10,578 bases of DNA from 02-FULL-45-11b sp041663485 (GTDB lineage: Bacteria; Patescibacteriota; Patescibacteriia; Buchananbacterales; UBA6539). This document shows, one piece after another, positions 7,662 through 10,578 of this stretch. Position numbers and translations under genes: made by a program. Every line of letters starts with the position of its first letter. The first letter of the stretch is position 1. The notes under the pieces are model-generated. The model searched no databases. It was not told the DNA's origin and saw only the letters and a program-made list of their open reading frames with translations. The stretch lies in contig JBAYMO010000033.1 of the NCBI GenBank assembly GCA_041663485.1, positions 1-10,578 on the forward strand. The letters run 5' to 3'.

Positions 7662-7677
7662 GTTGGTATAAGGCCGT
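7647..7677 (-). terminator. Rho-independent terminator of the RlpA-like gene
   Basis: A perfect 9-bp stem, ACGGCCTTA 7652-7660 with TAAGGCCGT 7669-7677, encloses an 8-nt loop. On the minus strand the hairpin is followed by TTTTTT (plus-strand A run 7647-7652) and further A/T. On the plus strand it is followed by GGTCACCTGG, with no U tract. So it is an intrinsic terminator for the minus-strand gene, built into the last codons and stop of the AlkD-like gene. Confidence 0.8.
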
Positions 7678-7688
7678 GGTCACCTGGC

Positions 7689-8036
7689 TCATTTTAGAGC
7701 GGTAATGGTAAGGACTTTGATTCCGTCCTTGATCATACCCAGCTTTTTAGCGGCTCCTCGACTCGCATCAAGCTTTCGTCCCTTAACATGGGGACCCCGA
7801 TCAGCAATCTGGCCGACAACGCTTTTGCCGTTTTCCGGGTTAGTCACCCGAACGGTTGTGCCAATAGGGTAATCATAGGAGGCAAAAAAGATTTTGTCTC
7901 CTGGGCTGTAAATCTTGCCTGTTGACAGAGGCATACCTGGTTCGTAATACCAACTGGCCATCACTGTCCTGGTCTCGTCAACCACAGATATTGGCGCATG
8001 GTACAAACAAACCGTAATGAACACCAAACAGCTCAT
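7689..8036 (-). CDS. Small secreted RlpA-like double-psi beta-barrel protein
   Basis: This is a 115-residue protein with a hydrophobic N-terminus (MSCLVFITVCLYHA) and an RlpA-like double-psi beta-barrel from about 26 to 113: ASWYYEPG, then IGTTVRVTNPENGKSVV at 58-74, ADRGPHVKGRKLDASRGAAK at 78-97 and LGM. RlpA proteins act on peptidoglycan, some as lytic transglycosylases that cut glycan strands lacking stem peptides. Asp79 of DRGP is kept, but the Glu expected after the first Gly turn is Lys41 (STGKIY), and the His expected in 'AAH.TLPFGT' is replaced in FASYDYPIGT, so catalysis is doubtful. The signal peptide lacks a basic n-region when started at ATG 8036; no in-frame ATG exists upstream before TAA. 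It ends in TGA. It is a monocistronic unit with its own promoter and terminator. Export is likely; the exact start is uncertain. Confidence 0.82.
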   Translation of the reverse strand: MSCLVFITVCLYHAPISVVDETRTVMASWYYEPGMPLSTGKIYSPGDKIFFASYDYPIGTTVRVTNPENGKSVVGQIADRGPHVKGRKLDASRGAAKKLGMIKDGIKVLTITALK

Positions 8037-8083
8037 ACCAGAAACTCCCTGAAAAATTTTGGGGTTAAGCCAAAAACTTTCAT
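8033..8083 (-). CDS. 16-codon leader ORF overlapping the RlpA-like start
   Basis: On the minus strand ATG 8083-8081 opens a frame encoding MKVFGLTPKFFREFLV, closed by TGA 8035-8033. Its stop overlaps the RlpA-like ATG as ATGA. It begins about 13 nt after the predicted transcription start, so it is the first start a ribosome would meet. Joined by a -1 shift to the main frame, the peptide would supply the basic n-region (KFFR) that the RlpA-like signal peptide lacks. It is therefore either a translationally coupled leader, the true 5' end of the gene separated by an indel or sequencing error, or a frameshift site. Confidence 0.45.
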   Translation of the reverse strand: MKVFGLTPKFFREFLV

Positions 8084-8100
8084 TGGTTGATAGGGCTTAA
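8065..8100. repeat. Inverted repeat TTAAGCC/GGCTTAA around the leader ORF start
   Basis: TTAAGCC at 8065-8071 pairs with GGCTTAA at 8094-8100, separated by 22 nt that contain the leader-ORF start at 8081-8083. The outer arm overlaps the predicted minus-strand transcription start (about 8096), so it would not be fully transcribed; a DNA-level protein site fits better than an RNA hairpin. It could be chance in A+T-rich DNA. Confidence 0.3.
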
Positions 8101-8102
8101 GT

Positions 8103-8131
8103 ATTCTACTCTGAATCTCAGAGCTTGTCAA
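8103..8131 (-). promoter_or_regulatory. Near-consensus sigma70-type promoter of the RlpA-like gene
   Basis: On the minus strand a perfect TTGACA (8131-8126) is followed by exactly 17 nt and TAGAAT (8108-8103, 5 of 6). This is the best promoter in the window. Transcription would begin near 8096, about 13 nt before the leader ORF and 60 nt before ATG 8036. Confidence 0.8.
8109..8123. promoter_or_regulatory. Palindrome in the promoter spacer, possible operator
   Basis: CTCTGAATCTCAGAG at 8109-8123 is a perfect 6-bp inverted repeat around a 3-nt centre. It lies entirely between the -10 and -35 of the minus-strand promoter, directly abutting the -10. A dimeric repressor, or an activator of the spacer-distorting type, could bind here. 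No regulator gene is in the window. Confidence 0.4.
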
Positions 8132-8148
8132 GTATTTTGATTGATTGG

Positions 8149-8177
8149 TTTAAATAAGCACATTAATATGTTATAAT
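8149..8177 (+). promoter_or_regulatory. Extended -10 promoter for the membrane protein/Clp pair
   Basis: TATAAT at 8172-8177 with TG at 8169-8170 forms TGnTATAAT. TTTAAA at 8149-8154 is a weak -35 (4 of 6) at 17 nt. The predicted start near 8184 leaves only about 8 nt before ATG 8192, so the message would be nearly leaderless. It is divergent from the RlpA-like promoter; the two -35 elements lie about 17 nt apart. Confidence 0.65.
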
Positions 8178-8191
8178 ATCAGAGTAATTCT

Positions 8192-8551
8192 ATGCTTTAT
8201 AACACTTCAAACTCAATAATTCTTGATTTTATTTTTGATTTTGTATATTGGCCAATTTGGTGGTACACCAAAGGATTTGTTAAAGTCCTAATTTTTGCGA
8301 AAAATGAAATCGTTGAGCAAGCAGAAATTTTAGGCGTGGGAGTTTGGTTAAAAAATTTGTTTACGCCAATGTATGGTATGTATGACTGGGAAAGTCGTTT
8401 AATTAGTTTTTTAGTTCGCCTGACTCTCTTATTTTTTAGATTAATATTACTTTTTGTTTGGTCAATATTTGTTGTAATATTCTTGATTTTTTGGCTAATT
8501 TTACCGATAATTATTGTCTGGGAAATTTATTTAAACTTAATTAATCTCTAA
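8192..8551 (+). CDS. Conserved-type hypothetical membrane protein, partner of Clp-like ATPase
   Basis: This is a 119-residue protein of no recognised function. An amphipathic/aromatic N-terminal stretch (about 8-35, with YWPIWWYTKGF) is followed by a soluble segment with LFTPMYGMYDWESRLISF at 56-73, then a very hydrophobic region at about 74-114 long enough for two membrane helices with a Pro turn near 104 (LILPIIIVW). There is no signal peptidase motif and no catalytic motif. It is transcribed from a divergent promoter and its stop is 3 nt before the Clp-like gene, so the two are almost surely one operon; a role as membrane partner or adaptor of that ATPase is inferred from this. The short leader offers no clear Shine-Dalgarno. 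Confidence 0.75.
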   Translation: MLYNTSNSIILDFIFDFVYWPIWWYTKGFVKVLIFAKNEIVEQAEILGVGVWLKNLFTPMYGMYDWESRLISFLVRLTLLFFRLILLFVWSIFVVIFLIFWLILPIIIVWEIYLNLINL

Positions 8552-8554
8552 GTC

Positions 8555-10578
8555 ATGAATCCGAAAGAAGCAAAAAACGACATTTACCAGATTGTGCCTT
8601 GCCCAATCTGTCAAGGAACAGGTAAAATTGCCGAAAAGAAATGTTTTGATTGTCAAGGTTTTAAAGCGGTATTATTTAATGGCGTTAATTTCTTAGTCTG
8701 GCGCCGTGAAATTAGCGCTTCCAGAATCAGTCGAGACAAAATTAAAAAACTTATTAGCAATTTGATTTTGTTGTCTTTATTTATTTTTGGCGGCGCGGGA
8801 ATAATTTCTCTGGGTTGGGAAATTTATTATTTTTCTCAGGCTCATCTGCCAATTTCGCAAATATATCAGCAAAAAAGCTGGCCATTATTTATTTTTTGGC
8901 TATCAATTTTGTCTGATCTTTTTATTTTTTATCATTTTCAACGTGATTTGGAAAAAAATAAAGTTATTTCTTGGCAAAATGAATTTAATCCTAAAAAACG
9001 AAGACTAATTGCCGCTGAAAGTTTAAATCATTTGCCCAAAAACACTCAGGATATTGGCGACTATTATAGTTTATTGGCTCGACAAGTCCTTGATAAAGCA
9101 TGGCAGCAGGCTGGACGTTTTGAAAATGATCAAGTTGAGCCAATTCATTTATTTATTGCCCTACTATCTTTCAATAAAATTCAGACGATTTTTTCCAGAC
9201 TAGGCGTACCATTTCCTTCAATTAAAAAACGCATTGAAAACGCTTTGGCCAAATTACCTCACCAAGATAGCCAAGCGCCGCGAATAAGTGATAAAATTAT
9301 AGATATTATTTATACGTCATATTTAAATGCTTTAGCCAATCACCAAGACAAGGTTGATATTATAGAAATTTTTGAAACCCTGGCTCAGCAACCCAACGAG
9401 GTAAAAGAATTGCTTTATGATCTCGACATTACCCCTGATAAAATTAATAATGTCGTGGCCTGGATGAGAATAAATAAGCAACTGCTAAAAAACTGGCAAA
9501 AATTCAAACATAAAGCGGGATTGAGGCCCAAGAACAGGCTCAACCGCTCAATGACCGCCATCGCCACACCAGTTTTGGACAAATTCAGTCAGGACTTAAC
9601 CGCTTTGGCGCAAAATGGATATTTAATGCCCTGCATTGGTCGGGAAAAAGAAATTCAAGAAATTTTTAATGTTTTAAGCGGCGGACCCCGGCGCAGTGCT
9701 TTGCTTCTTGGTTTTCCTGGCGTCGGCAAAAATACCATTATCGAAGGCATTGCCCAAAAGATGGTTGAAGAAGATGTACCTGATTTTTTACAGGACATGA
9801 GACTGGTTAGCTTGAGTGTGGCCAAGCTGGTCAGTGGTACTGATCCGGCCTCGGCTCAAGGCAGGTTGATGGCAATTTTGAATGAGATTAGGCGCTCAGG
9901 AAATATTCTACTTTTTGTCGGTGATATCCAAAATATGATTGGTATTACCGCTGGCCGCCAAGGCAGTATAGATTTAGCCGATGTACTAGCCCAGGTTTTG
10001 GCTACCAATTCAGTTTTGGCTCTGGCGACCGCTTTACCCGGGGATTACAAGCATTATATTGAAGGTCAAAGTTCATTAGATAATGTTTTTGAAAAAGTAA
10101 ATATTGAAGAAACTTCCGGCGATGAAGCCATTAGAATTTTGGAAGCCAAGGCCGGTTCCATTGAATATCATGAGAGTATTTTCTTTTCCTACGGCGCCAT
10201 TGCCGAAACTATAAAACTTTCTAGCCGTTATTTACATGATAGATTTTTGCCAGAAAAAGCTATCCAAATTCTACAAGAAGCCGCCGCCATGGTTAAAAAC
10301 TCCAAAGGAAAAAATTCCATGGTTTTGGCCAATGACATAGCAGCTCTGATCTCCAGTAAAACCAACATTCCGCTGACAGAAATTACCATCCAGGAATCGG
10401 AAAAATTATTAAATTTGGAAGACAAGATTCATGAGCGCTTAATCAATCAAGAGGAAGCGGTTAAAATGGTGGCTACTAGCCTTCGTCGCGCCAGAGCGGA
10501 AATGCGGGATTTAGCCAGGCCCATTTCAAATTTTTTGTTTTTAGGGCCAACGGGCGTCGGTAAAACTGAGTTGGCCAA
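8555..10578 (+). CDS. Membrane-anchored Clp-type AAA+ ATPase with degenerate D1 (3' end outside window)
   Basis: The frame runs from ATG 8555, 3 nt after the upstream stop, to the window edge: 674 residues with no stop. Order: a four-Cys zinc-finger-like segment (CPIC 16-19, CFDC 30-33, similar to a DnaJ CxxCxGxG half); two membrane helices at about 66-92 and 109-128; a Clp N-like helical region at about 165-305; AAA+ D1 at about 360-580; and the start of D2. D1 keeps IGRE at 361-364 and a Walker A-like GFPGVGKNT at 386-394. However, Walker B is FVGDIQ at 454-459 instead of F[IV]DEIH, the arginine-finger pair is LDNVF at 508-512 instead of LERRF, and the pore-loop Tyr region reads GTDPASAQ. 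D2 Walker A GPTGVGKTE is intact. No long coiled-coil M domain separates D1 and D2, so the layout is closer to ClpA than ClpB. It is probably a membrane-tethered unfoldase or chaperone; whether it has a ClpP-docking loop lies beyond the window. Confidence 0.85.
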   Translation, partial: MNPKEAKNDIYQIVPCPICQGTGKIAEKKCFDCQGFKAVLFNGVNFLVWRREISASRISRDKIKKLISNLILLSLFIFGGAGIISLGWEIYYFSQAHLPISQIYQQKSWPLFIFWLSILSDLFIFYHFQRDLEKNKVISWQNEFNPKKRRLIAAESLNHLPKNTQDIGDYYSLLARQVLDKAWQQAGRFENDQVEPIHLFIALLSFNKIQTIFSRLGVPFPSIKKRIENALAKLPHQDSQAPRISDKIIDIIYTSYLNALANHQDKVDIIEIFETLAQQPNEVKELLYDLDITPDKINNVVAWMRINKQLLKNWQKFKHKAGLRPKNRLNRSMTAIATPVLDKFSQDLTALAQNGYLMPCIGREKEIQEIFNVLSGGPRRSALLLGFPGVGKNTIIEGIAQKMVEEDVPDFLQDMRLVSLSVAKLVSGTDPASAQGRLMAILNEIRRSGNILLFVGDIQNMIGITAGRQGSIDLADVLAQVLATNSVLALATALPGDYKHYIEGQSSLDNVFEKVNIEETSGDEAIRILEAKAGSIEYHESIFFSYGAIAETIKLSSRYLHDRFLPEKAIQILQEAAAMVKNSKGKNSMVLANDIAALISSKTNIPLTEITIQESEKLLNLEDKIHERLINQEEAVKMVATSLRRARAEMRDLARPISNFLFLGPTGVGKTELA

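Noticed and set aside
7652..7677. Hairpin as a terminator for the plus-strand run
   Set aside because: On the plus strand it is followed by GGTCACCTGG, not a U tract; only the minus-strand reading has the full terminator form.
10228..10425. 65-codon minus-strand frame
   Set aside because: It is opposite the D1/D2 linker of the Clp-like gene, whose plus-strand frame is clearly coding.
1..10578. Alternative genetic code with TGA as a sense codon
   Set aside because: The large frames end in TAA or TAG without internal TGA, and the RlpA-like gene ends in TGA at its expected length, so the standard bacterial code fits.

Overview
The window looks like chromosomal DNA from a Patescibacteria/CPR-type bacterium (Parcubacteria-like). 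The reasons are the A+T-rich composition, tightly packed genes (gaps mostly 2-40 nt), a DUF4012 surface protein, many lineage-type membrane proteins without clear relatives, and starts that mostly lack a Shine-Dalgarno sequence. TGA is used as a real stop (minus-strand RlpA-like gene), so this is not the recoded TGA=Gly lineage. The taxon is inferred from gene content; no rRNA or marker gene is present. No tRNA, rRNA, CRISPR array, transposase or phage gene was seen.

Layout. (1) 1-7661, all plus strand: the tail of one glycosyltransferase, a complete GT4 glycosyltransferase, a DUF4012 membrane-anchored protein with its own extended -10 promoter, a type II membrane protein with about four DUF11-like beta-sandwich repeats, tRNA-guanine transglycosylase (tgt), a 29-residue membrane microprotein, and an AlkD-type DNA glycosylase. 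The first half reads as a cell-surface/glycan module. The second half is housekeeping (tRNA modification, DNA repair) attached to the same run. (2) 7647-8131, minus strand: a complete transcription unit for a small secreted RlpA-like double-psi beta-barrel protein. It has a near-consensus promoter with a palindrome in the spacer, a 16-codon leader ORF overlapping the start, and a terminator hairpin that sits in the 3' end of the convergent alkD-like gene. (3) 8149-10578, plus strand: a divergent promoter driving a 119-residue membrane protein and, 3 nt later, a membrane-anchored Clp-type AAA+ ATPase that runs off the window.

Most interesting points. The Tgt keeps its catalytic aspartates but has lost all four zinc ligands and carries a short repeat-derived insert next to the lost site. 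The Clp-like protein has an N-terminal four-cysteine zinc-finger-like segment, two membrane helices, and a first AAA+ module with a broken Walker B, no arginine fingers and no pore aromatic, followed by a D2 whose Walker A is intact. Its pairing with the 119-residue membrane protein suggests a membrane-tethered unfoldase or quality-control system, which is an inference. The RlpA-like unit has an odd start region and appears to lack two of three catalytic positions.
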